Assembly (NCBI RefSeq): GCF_900109345.1
Contig: NZ_FNZN01000001.1
Location: forward strand, 627,883 to 691,882
From: Maribacter orientalis
Lineage (GTDB): Bacteria > Bacteroidota > Bacteroidia > Flavobacteriales > Flavobacteriaceae
DNA length: 64,000 bases
Reading direction: 5' to 3'
Position numbers and translations under genes: made by a program. The notes beneath the pieces were generated by a model. It did not search any database. It worked only from the letters and a program-made list of their open reading frames with translations, and was not told the origin of the DNA. This document shows positions 27,301 to 37,098 of this stretch, one piece after another. The first letter of the stretch is position 1, and each line of letters begins with the position of its first letter.

Positions 27301-27873
27301 ATGAAAAAATGGACAACCCTCGTGTCCTTGTGTATCCTTTTATTAGGGTTTTTATCTTATGCACAGGATAATAAAGTAACCCAGATAAAAAATACTGTTT
27401 CACAATTTTCTACATCAGAAAAATCAATAATAGAAAGAACAGCATCTTTTGAAAGTCATTCAATTTTAATGAGTGTTTTGAAAGCAACCAACTTAGATAA
27501 GGTGTTGGCTTATAATGGTGAATTTACAGTATTTGCACCTTCCAATCTTGCATTTGAGAAACTTTCACAAGTAACTATAGACAAGCTATATGATCCAATG
27601 AATAAGAAAGCTTTAAGGTCTATGCTTTCATACCATATTATAGCTGGTAAATTATCTGCCTCGAACATTTTGAAGGCAATGTGTCGAGGTAATGGTATTG
27701 CTAAATTTACTACCATTCAAGGGGAGAAGATAACAGCTACCATGAACGGTATAGATATCGTATTAACCGATAAATCTGGAAATCATGCGGTTATTGTTAC
27801 GGCAGATTCGAACCAATCTAACGGTGTAATCCATGAAATTGATACTGTTTTTATGCCTGTTACAATGTTTTAA
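27301..27873 (+). CDS. Fasciclin (FAS1) domain secreted protein
   Basis: Start set at ATG 27301 (MKKWTTLVSLCILLLGFLSYAQ), which gives a clean signal peptide and 190 residues; the frame extends 23 codons upstream without one. A single FAS1 domain fills the rest: the H1 motif is FTVFAPSNLAFEKL, the YH motif LSYHIIAGKL, and the H2 end NGVIHEIDTVFMP. FAS1 domains mediate adhesion or matrix contacts at the cell surface. It is preceded by a 205-nt region in which I see no gene. Its stop codon abuts the pheT stop. Confidence 0.92.
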   Translation: MKKWTTLVSLCILLLGFLSYAQDNKVTQIKNTVSQFSTSEKSIIERTASFESHSILMSVLKATNLDKVLAYNGEFTVFAPSNLAFEKLSQVTIDKLYDPMNKKALRSMLSYHIIAGKLSASNILKAMCRGNGIAKFTTIQGEKITATMNGIDIVLTDKSGNHAVIVTADSNQSNGVIHEIDTVFMPVTMF

Positions 27874-30303
27874 TTATCGCAGTTTAGCGCCTAGATGAGT
27901 TTCGTACGTCGTTTGTAATTTAGACATTATCTTTTCTATTTGCTTTTCGGTCAACGTGCTATTATCATCTTGTAAGGTGAAACTAACAGCATATGATTTT
28001 TTGCCTTCAGGCAAATTTTTACCTTCATATACATCAAAAAGAGTCATATCCTTTAAAAACTTACGTTCCGCGCTATAGGCTAATTCGTAGAGTTCTCGAT
28101 AAGTAGATTTTTCGTCTAACAATAATGCAAAATCCCTTTTTACTTCAGGGTATTTCGGAATTTCCTTGAAAAGGATTGGAGCGTTCTTTAGTTGTTTCAA
28201 AATTACATCCCAATTGAAATCAGCATATAAAATATCTTGTTTTATATCGAATTTTTTCAGGATTGATTTTTTAATCAATCCGAATGAAACCAAGTTGTTT
28301 TTTTGATATGTAAAGCTCAAACCTTCTGAAAATAGAGTAGAAGAAGAAGGTTCGCTTTTTATGTTTTCTAGACCTAATCGAATTAAAATAGTTTTCACTA
28401 TTGATTTTAATTCGAAGAAATTAGTCGCTACCGCTTTATTCGTCCAGCTATCTTGAATAGAATCACCTGATAATAAAATACTTAAGTATTTTGGTTCAAT
28501 TCTTTTACCATCTTTTACATGATATGTTTTTCCGAATTCAAATAATTTAAGATTCGCTCTTTTTCTATTTATATTATAACTGGCTGATTCTAAAGCAGAA
28601 AACAATGAAGCTCTACGTAATACAGATAAATCTCCACTTAAGGGATTTATGATTTCAATTGATTTATTCTCGTCTTCTTCAGACCCTAAAAGTTTATCAT
28701 AATCAGGATTCGTAAGGCTATTGGTTAAAATTTCATAATAACCTTTCGCTGCCAAAACATTACCAATAGTTGATTGAATTTTATGGTCTTCAGTAGCTGC
28801 AGTTGTAGATACAGAAGCATTTAATTTTTCACTAAAGGCTATATTGTTATACCCATAAACTCGCAAAATTTCTTCTATAACATCAACTTGTCTTTGCACA
28901 TCAACACGATAAGAAGGCACTTCAAGACCCATACCTGCTTCTGTTACATTTTTAACTTTAATATCAAGTGACGCCAATATCGATTTAATAGTATCTTGAG
29001 GAATCTCTTGACCTATTAGCTTATTTATCTTCTCAAAACCTAGAAACACTTCAAAATTTGAGGTTTTATTTGGATAAAGGTCAATAACATCTGAAGTAAT
29101 TTCACCACCAGCAATCTCTTTAATCAATAAAGCAGCACGTTTTAGGCTATACTCAACATTTTCAATATCGATGCCACGTTCAAACCTAAAAGAGGCATCG
29201 GTATTTAAGGCATGTCTTTTAGCTGATTTCCTTATAGAAACTGGATTGAAATAAGCACTTTCTAAAAATATAGAAGTTGTCTCCTCTGTCACTCCTGAGC
29301 CAAGTCCGCCAAATATTCCTGCTAAACACATGGGTTTTTCGGCATCACAAATCATTAAATCATCTTCATGTAATGTTCTTTCAACACCATCTAGAGTTAC
29401 AAATTTGGTTCCTTTTGGTAAGGTTTGAACAATAATTTTATTTCCTTTTATTTTAGCTGCATCGAAGGCATGCAAAGGTTGGCCTAATTCGTGTAACACA
29501 TAATTAGTGGCATCAACAACATTGTTCTTTGGAGTTATACCAATTGCTTTTAGTCTATTCTTAAGCCAAGTAGGAGAGGGTTGTACTATTAAATTACTTA
29601 GCGTAACACCACAATAACGGGGTGCCAACGCAGTATTTTTAACGTCTACATCTATTTTCAACGAACGGTCATTGATATTAAAATGACTTGTTGAGGGTGT
29701 TATCAACTCCTTTGAAATTTCTTTTTGTTTTAGCCCGGCTTTTAAATCTCTTGCCACACCAAAATGACTCATGGCATCTGCTCGGTTAGGGGTAAGTCCT
29801 ATTTCAAAAACTTCATCCTCTTCAATATCAAAAATCTCTGCACAAGGCGTACCAGCAACTAAATCGTTGTCTAAAACCATAATGCCATCATGGCTTGTTC
29901 CTAGACCAATTTCATCTTCGGCGCAAATCATACCATGGCTTTCTTCACCTCGAATTTTACCTTTTTTAATCTTCCAGGCTTCGCCTTCTGCCGTATAAAG
30001 TGTGGTACCTATTGTGGCGACAGGAACTTTTTGACCTGCAGCAACGTTTTTAGCTCCACAAACAATTTGAAGTGGAGTACCAGAACCTATATCTACTGTG
30101 GTAACATTCAATTTATCGGCATTGGTATGTTTTTCACAACTTAAAACATGACCAACAACAATACCTTTCAATCCGCCTTTTACAGATTCAAATTTTTCAA
30201 CACCTTCTACTTCTAATCCTAAATCAGTTAATAGTTCACCTGTTTTTTGGGAATCCCAATCTATTTGTATGAACTGTTTTAACCAGTTATATGATATTTT
30301 CAT
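27874..30303 (-). CDS. pheT: Phenylalanyl-tRNA synthetase beta subunit
   Basis: An 809-residue subunit of the alpha2-beta2 enzyme. The N-terminal tRNA-binding OB domain has IVGHVLSCEKHTNADKLNVT. The B3/B4 editing domain includes DSWTN-distant elements such as RFERGIDIENVEYSL, and B5 follows. The catalytic-like core (about 480-690) has YEILTNSLTNPDYD and VLRRASLFSALESASYN. The C-terminal FDX-ACB anticodon domain begins near KYPEVKRDFALLLDE. Length is normal. The pheS gene is not adjacent, which is usual in Bacteroidota. It has its own -7 box immediately upstream. Confidence 0.97.
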   Translation of the reverse strand: MKISYNWLKQFIQIDWDSQKTGELLTDLGLEVEGVEKFESVKGGLKGIVVGHVLSCEKHTNADKLNVTTVDIGSGTPLQIVCGAKNVAAGQKVPVATIGTTLYTAEGEAWKIKKGKIRGEESHGMICAEDEIGLGTSHDGIMVLDNDLVAGTPCAEIFDIEEDEVFEIGLTPNRADAMSHFGVARDLKAGLKQKEISKELITPSTSHFNINDRSLKIDVDVKNTALAPRYCGVTLSNLIVQPSPTWLKNRLKAIGITPKNNVVDATNYVLHELGQPLHAFDAAKIKGNKIIVQTLPKGTKFVTLDGVERTLHEDDLMICDAEKPMCLAGIFGGLGSGVTEETTSIFLESAYFNPVSIRKSAKRHALNTDASFRFERGIDIENVEYSLKRAALLIKEIAGGEITSDVIDLYPNKTSNFEVFLGFEKINKLIGQEIPQDTIKSILASLDIKVKNVTEAGMGLEVPSYRVDVQRQVDVIEEILRVYGYNNIAFSEKLNASVSTTAATEDHKIQSTIGNVLAAKGYYEILTNSLTNPDYDKLLGSEEDENKSIEIINPLSGDLSVLRRASLFSALESASYNINRKRANLKLFEFGKTYHVKDGKRIEPKYLSILLSGDSIQDSWTNKAVATNFFELKSIVKTILIRLGLENIKSEPSSSTLFSEGLSFTYQKNNLVSFGLIKKSILKKFDIKQDILYADFNWDVILKQLKNAPILFKEIPKYPEVKRDFALLLDEKSTYRELYELAYSAERKFLKDMTLFDVYEGKNLPEGKKSYAVSFTLQDDNSTLTEKQIEKIMSKLQTTYETHLGAKLR

Positions 30304-30322
30304 TCAAATCTTTTATAGGGCG

Positions 30323-30330
30323 CAAAGATA
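30323..30330 (-). promoter_or_regulatory. -7 box TATCTTTG for pheT
   Basis: On the minus strand TATCTTTG matches TAnnTTTG and ends 20 bases before the pheT ATG, implying a leader of about 14 bases. There is no room for a tRNA-sensing leader. Confidence 0.6.
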
Positions 30331-30423
30331 AAACAATGCCCGTATACATTCAATAAGCTACGAAGTCTTTATTTAAATTTTTAATTGTAGTATTTAAATC
30401 GTTTATTGAAAGTTAAATTCTGA

Positions 30424-31656
30424 ATGAATATGAGATTAGGTATTACAGTGCTTATGATTTTTATGCTTTTTGTTTCCTGTAAAGAAAAAAATAAAAAACA
30501 TAATTTAAATGAAGGTGTTTGGCGCGTTGAACTCGATGTGATGGATCATCAAGTTTTACCCTTTAAACTTCGGGTTAATAAAGAGAAAAATGGTTTATAT
30601 ACCATGCAAATAATAAATGCAGAAGAAGTTATAGAGGTTGATGAAATAGTCATTAATGGAGATTCTATTGTCATACAAACACCAGTATTTGAAGGGTATT
30701 TAGCAGGTACGTTTACTGATAAAGAAATAAAAGGGCAGTTCATAAAGGAAAGCTTGGATAGAATTGTTCCTTTTAAAGCAATATTTGGAATTGAAGATAG
30801 ATTTGATTCTGAAAATAAAAATACCGACAAAGATGTATCAGGTATATGGGAGACCTATTTTAGTCCTGATTCTGATGAAGAATATATAGGTAAAGGAATT
30901 TTTCTTCAAGAGGATAACCGGGTAACGGGAACATTTAGAACAACTACAGGTGACTACCGCTATTTAGAGGGTCTTATGGATGGTGATTCATTAAAATTAT
31001 CTGCATTCGATGGTGCCCATGCTTTTTTATTCACAGCAAAAGTTACAGATTCTAGCATGACAGGAATTTTTTATTCGGGCAATCATTTTAAAGAACCATT
31101 TGTATCGACCAGAAATGATGGTTATGAATTACCCGATCCCGATTCATTAACTTTTATAAATGAGGGTTACGATAAGCTAGCCTTTACATTCCCAGATTTT
31201 AATGGAAAAATGATTTCGCTTAATGATGAAGAATATTATGAAAAAGTAGTCATTGTGCAGTTAATGGGTACTTGGTGTCCTAATTGTTTAGATGAAAGTA
31301 AATTTTTAGTGAACTATCTGAATAAAAATGAAAACCTAAAAGTCATTGGTTTGGCATTCGAATCTGCAAAAACAGAGGAAAAGGCATTTAAAGGTATTGA
31401 GCGTTTAAAGGACAGGATAGGACTTTCATATCCAATCTTATTAGCCCAATTTGGTTCAGTAGATAAAGTTGAAGCACAGCAAAAACTACCGATGTTGAAC
31501 CATGTTTTATCATTTCCTACCACAATATTTATTGATAAAAAAGGCGCGGTGAGAAAAATTCATACCGGATTTAATGGACCGGCAACAGGAGATAAATTTA
31601 TTGAGTTTAGAAAAGATTTTAACCAAATAGTTACTGAACTATTAAATGAAAAATAG
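30424..31656 (+). CDS. TlpA-family thiol-disulfide oxidoreductase lipoprotein
   Basis: A 410-residue lipoprotein (MNMRLG... ending LFVSCKEK, lipobox Cys19; ATG at 30430 is an equally good start). Residues 25-250 are beta-rich, with two similar halves (GVWRVELDVMDHQ ... and SGIWETYFSPD ...), probably a duplicated lipocalin-like domain. The C-terminal TlpA/redoxin domain has the active site MGTWCPNCLDES near residue 283 and a cis-Pro region SFPTTIFIDKKG. The protein probably reduces disulfides on the periplasmic face; its partner is unknown. Confidence 0.88.
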   Translation: MNMRLGITVLMIFMLFVSCKEKNKKHNLNEGVWRVELDVMDHQVLPFKLRVNKEKNGLYTMQIINAEEVIEVDEIVINGDSIVIQTPVFEGYLAGTFTDKEIKGQFIKESLDRIVPFKAIFGIEDRFDSENKNTDKDVSGIWETYFSPDSDEEYIGKGIFLQEDNRVTGTFRTTTGDYRYLEGLMDGDSLKLSAFDGAHAFLFTAKVTDSSMTGIFYSGNHFKEPFVSTRNDGYELPDPDSLTFINEGYDKLAFTFPDFNGKMISLNDEEYYEKVVIVQLMGTWCPNCLDESKFLVNYLNKNENLKVIGLAFESAKTEEKAFKGIERLKDRIGLSYPILLAQFGSVDKVEAQQKLPMLNHVLSFPTTIFIDKKGAVRKIHTGFNGPATGDKFIEFRKDFNQIVTELLNEK

Positions 31657-31661
31657 AAATT

Positions 31662-32780
31662 TTAAATAATTGTTGACTTTCCTAATCCAATATTTTCATC
31701 ATTCATAGTAAAGGCACCATCTAATTCCATAATGTTATCTGCGATAAAATCACCAACATAATTAGTTCCATACTTAGAACTTCCTAAAATATCTGGAGTA
31801 ACAATTTTTTTGGAGAATGATTTTAAGACTGCGGCTACAACTGCATCAGATTCTTCATTCATTTTAAAATGTTGCAATAGCATTGCCATACTTAATATTG
31901 AAGCAACAGGGTTTGCAATGTTTTTCCCTTTTGCATCTGGATAAGAACCATGTATAGGTTCAAACATTGCATGTTCTAATCCTACCGAAGCAGATGGGAG
32001 TAATCCAATAGATCCTGCGATTACACTGCCTTGATCAGACAGAATATCACCGAACATATTGTCTGTTAAAATAACATCGAATTGCGAAGGATTTAAAATC
32101 ATTTGTACGGCTGCATTATCTATGAAAAGACAATCTAATTCAACATCTGGATAACTCTCAGAAATAGAACGTACAACACGTCTCCATAGGCGTGATGTTT
32201 CAAGAACATTCGCCTTATCGACCAGAGTAACCTTCTTCTTTCTAGAACGGGCCGATTTAAAAGCCAAGTGAGTAATTCTACTTATTTCTGCTTCCGTATA
32301 AGTACATGTATCTGTAGCGGAGCTTTGGTCTTCACTAATAGATTTATCACCATAATAAATACCACCTGACAATTCTCTAAAAATCACCAAATCTGTGTTT
32401 TGAACATTAGCTTTGGGTAAAGGAGATTGCTTTACTAATGATGGAAATACTTTTACGGGTCTAATATTTGCAAACAGGCCTAGCTCTTTCCGTAATCTTA
32501 ATAATCCTTGTTCAGGCCAAACCTTAGCTTTTGGGTTGTCATCAAATTCTGGTAGTCCTAAAGCACCAAATAGTGTTGCGTCCGTTTTTTTGCAAAGATC
32601 TAATGTTTCTTTAGGAAGAGGATTTCCAGTTTTTTTTATAGCTGAAGCACCAATTAAGCCTTTTTTAAAGGTAAAGCTATGACCAAAGGTTTCCTCTACA
32701 GAGCGTAGGCACTTAATTGATTGTGCAACGACTTCTGGTCCGATTCCGTCTCCTTCTAATATAGCAATGTTTAAATGCAT
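31662..32780 (-). CDS. leuB: 3-isopropylmalate dehydrogenase
   Basis: A 372-residue NAD-dependent enzyme of leucine synthesis, oxidising 3-isopropylmalate to 2-oxoisocaproate after decarboxylation. Motifs seen: GDGIGPEV at residues 10-17, LLRLRKELGLFANIRPVK, DLVIFRELSGGIYYGDK, and the cofactor/metal segments DNMFGDILSDQGSVIAGSIGLLPSAS and EPIHGSYPDAKGKNIANP. Length is normal. It follows leuA by seven bases, clearly an operon. Confidence 0.97.
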   Translation of the reverse strand: MHLNIAILEGDGIGPEVVAQSIKCLRSVEETFGHSFTFKKGLIGASAIKKTGNPLPKETLDLCKKTDATLFGALGLPEFDDNPKAKVWPEQGLLRLRKELGLFANIRPVKVFPSLVKQSPLPKANVQNTDLVIFRELSGGIYYGDKSISEDQSSATDTCTYTEAEISRITHLAFKSARSRKKKVTLVDKANVLETSRLWRRVVRSISESYPDVELDCLFIDNAAVQMILNPSQFDVILTDNMFGDILSDQGSVIAGSIGLLPSASVGLEHAMFEPIHGSYPDAKGKNIANPVASILSMAMLLQHFKMNEESDAVVAAVLKSFSKKIVTPDILGSSKYGTNYVGDFIADNIMELDGAFTMNDENIGLGKSTII

Positions 32781-32787
32781 AATTTAA

Positions 32788-33957
32788 TTAGCTAATACTT
32801 TGTATATCGATGTGCGATGCTTCAATAATTTGATGAATATCATCGTCCTTCACTTCTTTTCTAGAATCTGCATACTTTAAAAACTCTTCATAAACCAAAT
32901 CTAATTGTGTTTTGGTAAGCTCATAACCAACAATTTTTGCTCGGTATGCTAATGCAGCTCTTCCGCTACGTGCTGTAAGGACAATCGATGATTCGGTAAC
33001 ACCAACATCAGCTGGGTCTATAATTTCATAGGTTTCTCTATTTTTTATAACACCATCTTGATGTATGCCAGAACTATGTGCGAATGCATTTGCACCAACA
33101 ATAGCTTTGTTAGGCTGTACCATCATACCCATTTTACGAGAAACCATTTGACTCGTATCATAAAGTAGTTTGCTATTAATGGTAGTATCTAAGTTTAAGT
33201 CTGGGTGTTGGCGCAAAATCATGACCACTTCTTCTAAAGAAGTATTTCCTGCACGTTCACCGATACCGTTTATAGTACATTCTATTTGTCTGGCACCATT
33301 TAAAACACCTGCAATAGAATTTGCGGTTGCTAATCCTAAATCATTGTGACAATGACAAGAAAGTATTGCTTTATCAATTCCTTTTACATTTTCACGTAAA
33401 TACTTCATTTTAGCTCCATACTCATCTGGTAGGCAGTATCCTGTAGTATCTGGAATATTTAAGACCGTTGCACCTGCTTTAATGACAGCTTCGCATACAC
33501 GGGCCAAAAATTCATTATCTGTACGGCCGGCATCCTCAGCGTAAAATTCAACATCTTCTACAAATGTTTTAGCATAACTCACTGCAGCAACTGCTCGTTC
33601 AATTATTGCATCTCTGTTAGAATTGAATTTATACTTTATATGAGAGTCTGAAGTGCCAATACCTGTATGTATTCTAGGCATTTTAGCATATTTCAATGCT
33701 TCAGCAGCAACTTCTATATCTTTTCTCACTGCACGGGTTAATCCACAAACTGTAGCATTTTTAACGAGTTTAGCAATGGCTTCGACAGATTTGAAGTCAC
33801 CAGGACTAGAAACAGGAAAGCCAGCCTCAATGATATTTACACCCAGCAGATCTAGACGTTCAGCAATTACTAATTTTTGTTCCATGTCTAATTTACAGCC
33901 AGGAACTTGCTCTCCATCTCTTAAGGTCGTATCAAATATTTGTACTATATCACTCAT
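32788..33957 (-). CDS. leuA: 2-isopropylmalate synthase, short form
   Basis: A 389-residue enzyme condensing acetyl-CoA with 2-oxoisovalerate, the first step of leucine synthesis. The HMGL-like barrel has [14 protein letters not shown] near the N-terminus and the metal site [28 protein letters not shown] and [13 protein letters not shown] are also present. The protein ends soon after the accessory helices and lacks the roughly 120-residue LeuA dimer regulatory domain that senses leucine in canonical enzymes. It could instead be a related synthase (citramalate- or homocitrate-type), but pairing with leuB supports leuA. No leuCD is adjacent. Confidence 0.9.
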   Translation of the reverse strand: MSDIVQIFDTTLRDGEQVPGCKLDMEQKLVIAERLDLLGVNIIEAGFPVSSPGDFKSVEAIAKLVKNATVCGLTRAVRKDIEVAAEALKYAKMPRIHTGIGTSDSHIKYKFNSNRDAIIERAVAAVSYAKTFVEDVEFYAEDAGRTDNEFLARVCEAVIKAGATVLNIPDTTGYCLPDEYGAKMKYLRENVKGIDKAILSCHCHNDLGLATANSIAGVLNGARQIECTINGIGERAGNTSLEEVVMILRQHPDLNLDTTINSKLLYDTSQMVSRKMGMMVQPNKAIVGANAFAHSSGIHQDGVIKNRETYEIIDPADVGVTESSIVLTARSGRAALAYRAKIVGYELTKTQLDLVYEEFLKYADSRKEVKDDDIHQIIEASHIDIQSIS

Positions 33958-34102
33958 TATATTTGCGTAGTTTTACTCGTCGAACGAATATATTACCTAA
34001 TTAACACTATTCATAAATTTCGTTATGTCATTTACAACGTTAATACACTTTTTTAGGTATATAAAACACTGATTTGCAATTATTTAAACTCTTTTTTTTA
34101 CG

Positions 34103-35647
34103 ATGACAAATGCGCATAAAGATTCTTTATTCGTTTTGGTTAAATCACTATCAAAATCTGAGAAGCGTCAATTTAAACTATACGTTGGCAGATTAGGGGT
34201 GAATACCGATGCCAAGTTTTTGGCCCTTTTCAATTTATTGGATAAAATTAAGCATTATGATGAGAAAATAATACTAGAAAGTGGGATAGTTAAGAAAGCT
34301 CAACTTTCTAACTTAAAAGCACACCTTTATAAGCAGATTTTAGTGAGCTTACGCTTGAATCCGGTAAACCAAAATATTCGTGTTCAAATTAGGGAACAAC
34401 TTGATTTTGCGACAATTCTTTATCAGAAAGGATTATACAAGCAAAGTTTGAAAATTCTTGATAAGGTAAAAACCACGGCTATTGAAAATGAAGAAAAGAA
34501 TATTGCTTATGAGATTGTTGAGCTAGAAAAAGTAATTGAAACTCAGTTCATAACAAGGAGTATTCCTGATCGGGCAAATGAACTTGCCGTACAAGCGAAA
34601 GAACTTTCTGGTCATAATGTTATGACAAGTAAGCTTTCTAATCTTTCTTTACAGTTATACGGAATGATGTTGAAGGTTGGTTATGTGCGTAGCGATGAAG
34701 ATTATCAAAAAGTAAAAACCTACTTTAACGACCATTTGCCACTCTACAATATAGAAGATTTAGGCTTCCGTGAGAAACTATGGTTATATAAAGCATATTT
34801 GTGGTACAGTTTTTTAACCCAAGATTTTCTGTCTTGTTATAAGTACGCTAGTAAATGGGTAGACCTATTTTATGAACATAAGGATATGATATACCTTAAT
34901 CCTGTGTTTTTTTTAAAGGGAAATCATTACTTATTAGAATCTTTATTCTATGTACAATATAGTTCTCAATTTAAAGAAGTTTTAGAGCGATTAGAAAATA
35001 CGATTAAAGAGAAGGAATTTCCTGATAATGACAATATCAATTCATTAGTCTTTATGTATATCAATGCAAATAAACTGAATTTGCATTTTCTAGAAGGGAC
35101 TTTTGAAAAGGGATTGTATTTGGTCAAGATTATCGAATACGGTATAAACAAGCATCGAGATAGAATTGATGTTCATCATGTAATGGTGCTATATTATAAG
35201 ATTGCCTGTTTGTATTTTGGTGTTGGTGATAACAAAACCTGTATACAATATTTAAAGAAAATTATTGAGAATAAAAACTTGAAAATGCGTGAAGACCTAA
35301 TGTGTTTTGCGCGAGTTTTAAGCCTTGTAGCCCATTATGAGGCAGGTATGGATTATCATTTGGAAGTTCAATTGAAAAGCACGTATAAATTTCTTTTGAA
35401 AATGAACGATATGCATGCCGTTCAAAAAGAAATGATTAAGTTTTTAAGAGGTCTTGGTGGAATTTATCCGAATCAATTAAAGGCAGAATTTCAAAAGTTA
35501 TATATTGAATTGAAAAAATATGAAGATCATCCTTATGAGAAAAGAGCATTTTTGTATTTAGATATTATTTCTTGGTTAGAAAGTCATTTGCAAAACAAAC
35601 CAGTTTCTCAGATTATGAGGGAAAAAGCTTTAGCAAAATCGCGCTAA
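34103..35647 (+). CDS. Uncharacterised helical-repeat protein
   Basis: A 514-residue all-helical cytosolic protein without signal or membrane segments. The N-terminus SLFVLVKSLSKSEKRQFKLYV and repeated 30-40-residue hairpins (LYQKGLYKQSLKILDKVK, YKIACLYFGVGDNKTCIQYLKKIIEN) suggest TPR-like solenoids. It is of a type conserved in Bacteroidota without an assigned role; I do not recognise a named family. The DMT transporter gene starts 15 nt downstream and is probably co-transcribed. Confidence 0.75.
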   Translation: MTNAHKDSLFVLVKSLSKSEKRQFKLYVGRLGVNTDAKFLALFNLLDKIKHYDEKIILESGIVKKAQLSNLKAHLYKQILVSLRLNPVNQNIRVQIREQLDFATILYQKGLYKQSLKILDKVKTTAIENEEKNIAYEIVELEKVIETQFITRSIPDRANELAVQAKELSGHNVMTSKLSNLSLQLYGMMLKVGYVRSDEDYQKVKTYFNDHLPLYNIEDLGFREKLWLYKAYLWYSFLTQDFLSCYKYASKWVDLFYEHKDMIYLNPVFFLKGNHYLLESLFYVQYSSQFKEVLERLENTIKEKEFPDNDNINSLVFMYINANKLNLHFLEGTFEKGLYLVKIIEYGINKHRDRIDVHHVMVLYYKIACLYFGVGDNKTCIQYLKKIIENKNLKMREDLMCFARVLSLVAHYEAGMDYHLEVQLKSTYKFLLKMNDMHAVQKEMIKFLRGLGGIYPNQLKAEFQKLYIELKKYEDHPYEKRAFLYLDIISWLESHLQNKPVSQIMREKALAKSR

Positions 35648-35662
35648 GGAAAGTTCATTTTA

Positions 35663-36532
35663 ATGAAAAACAATCATATTCAACACTTATTAGAAATTAA
35701 TTTGGCTATGCTTTTTATAGCCACATCTGGTGCACTAGGTAGATATGTTCAGTTGTCTGTGCCCGTAACTATTGGTGCACGAGCTATTTTAGCTTTTCTA
35801 GTATTATTTCTCTTTTGTAAATGGAAAAATTTTTCATTTAACATTTACAAAAAAGATATCCTAGCAATTTTACTTAGCGGAGTATTGATGGGAGTACATT
35901 GGATTACCTATTTCTATGCATTAAAACTATCAAATGTTGCAATTGGCATGCTCTCCATGTTTACATATCCAGTAATTACTGCTTTTCTAGAGCCATTACT
36001 TTTAAAAACTAAATTTCAACTTGTTCACTTGCTTCTAGCATTTTTAGTACTTGCTGGTATGTTTTTTCTTAGTCCGTCGTTAGATTTTGAAAATTCGTAT
36101 ACCATTGCGATAGGGTTTGGAGTATTGTCTGCATTAGCCTACGCTTTAAGGAATATTCTTTTAAAACGAAAAGTTGCTAAGTATAACGGATCTATATTAA
36201 TGACATATCAAACAGCTATTGTAGGCGTCTTGTTGTTTCCATTTTTATTTACCATAGCACCCGAACAAATTTTCAGCCAATGGCAAGCCTTAGTAGCTTT
36301 GGCGGTTTTGACTACAGTTATCGGGCATACGCTGTTCTTAATGACTTTCAAACATTTCAATATTACCACCGTAAGTATATTAAGTAGTGTTCAACCAGTT
36401 TATGGTATTCTGATAGGAGCTGTATTTCTTTCTGAGATACCCAAAGGGACTACGATTTTAGGAGGGATACTAATTTTAAGTTCCGTTGTTATAGAAAGTA
36501 TTCGCTCTAAAAAGCAGCCTAAATTATTGTAA
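35663..36532 (+). CDS. EamA-family (DMT superfamily) transporter
   Basis: A 289-residue inner-membrane protein with about ten hydrophobic helices arranged as two five-helix EamA repeats, with SNVAIGMLSMFTYPVITAFLEPLL in the first and TTVSILSSVQPVYGILIGAVFLSE in the second. Both contain the characteristic Pro near the end of helix 4. DMT proteins export metabolites such as amino acids or nucleotides; the substrate is unknown. Its stop codon directly abuts that of the convergent DUF4252 gene. Confidence 0.92.
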   Translation: MKNNHIQHLLEINLAMLFIATSGALGRYVQLSVPVTIGARAILAFLVLFLFCKWKNFSFNIYKKDILAILLSGVLMGVHWITYFYALKLSNVAIGMLSMFTYPVITAFLEPLLLKTKFQLVHLLLAFLVLAGMFFLSPSLDFENSYTIAIGFGVLSALAYALRNILLKRKVAKYNGSILMTYQTAIVGVLLFPFLFTIAPEQIFSQWQALVALAVLTTVIGHTLFLMTFKHFNITTVSILSSVQPVYGILIGAVFLSEIPKGTTILGGILILSSVVIESIRSKKQPKLL

Positions 36533-37069
36533 TTATTGTGGGGTTTTAATTTCTGGTGTGCTTGCACCAAATTGAGATATTATGTTATTTCCGAATTTAG
36601 TAAATTGCTCATTTTTAGCCATTTCACGCACTTTCATAGGGTCAAAATCACCATTAAAATATAAAAAGGAACCTGTTTGATTGTCATTGTTGTAAATCAA
36701 TATTTCTTTTACGGAATTCTTTTTCTCGCGAATAGAAACCACATTTCGTTTTAATTCGTCATTTTTTCTAAAAACTTCAATGAATGAATTTCCGGTTATA
36801 CCATTCATCTGTTGGTTTAAAAATTGAGTTCTACTTGCAGTTGCACTTGGAAACTGCATGTATCTTAAATCTTTAGTAGTACCGACCAAAGACTGCATTT
36901 CAGGTGAAATTTCACTAATCATGCTCAGCATAAATTGAGGTACCCTAACCGCGGTAACTTGGTTATCGTTCTTATGTGCGTTATAAAATGTATCAATAGA
37001 ATTGTAACCTCCACAAGAACTAAGAACTAGTAAAAGTGTCAGAGCAATAAAATTTCGTATCATCGTCAT
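36533..37069 (-). CDS. DUF4252 lipoprotein
   Basis: Start placed at ATG 37069 (ATG 37063 is the alternative), giving 178 residues with MIRNFIALTLLLVLSSCGG as a lipoprotein signal. A longer frame to 37117 would overlap rluA and has no signal. The body (FMLSMISEISPEMQSLVG, DLRYMQFPSA, LIYNNDNQTGSFLYFNGDFDP) matches the DUF4252 pattern of Bacteroidota lipoproteins, whose function is unknown; some are next to ECF sigma factors, but none is here. It is the last gene of the panB-lspA-rluA cluster. Confidence 0.85.
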   Translation of the reverse strand: MTMIRNFIALTLLLVLSSCGGYNSIDTFYNAHKNDNQVTAVRVPQFMLSMISEISPEMQSLVGTTKDLRYMQFPSATASRTQFLNQQMNGITGNSFIEVFRKNDELKRNVVSIREKKNSVKEILIYNNDNQTGSFLYFNGDFDPMKVREMAKNEQFTKFGNNIISQFGASTPEIKTPQ

Positions 37070-37098
37070 AGTGTTTTGTGTGTTTAATAATAGTGAAA

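Noticed and set aside
33958..33965. TATATTTG on the plus strand overlapping the leuA start region as promoter of the gene at 34103
   Set aside because: The nearest TTG gives a spacer of only about 15 bases, and the leader would be over 130 nt; too weak to list as a promoter.
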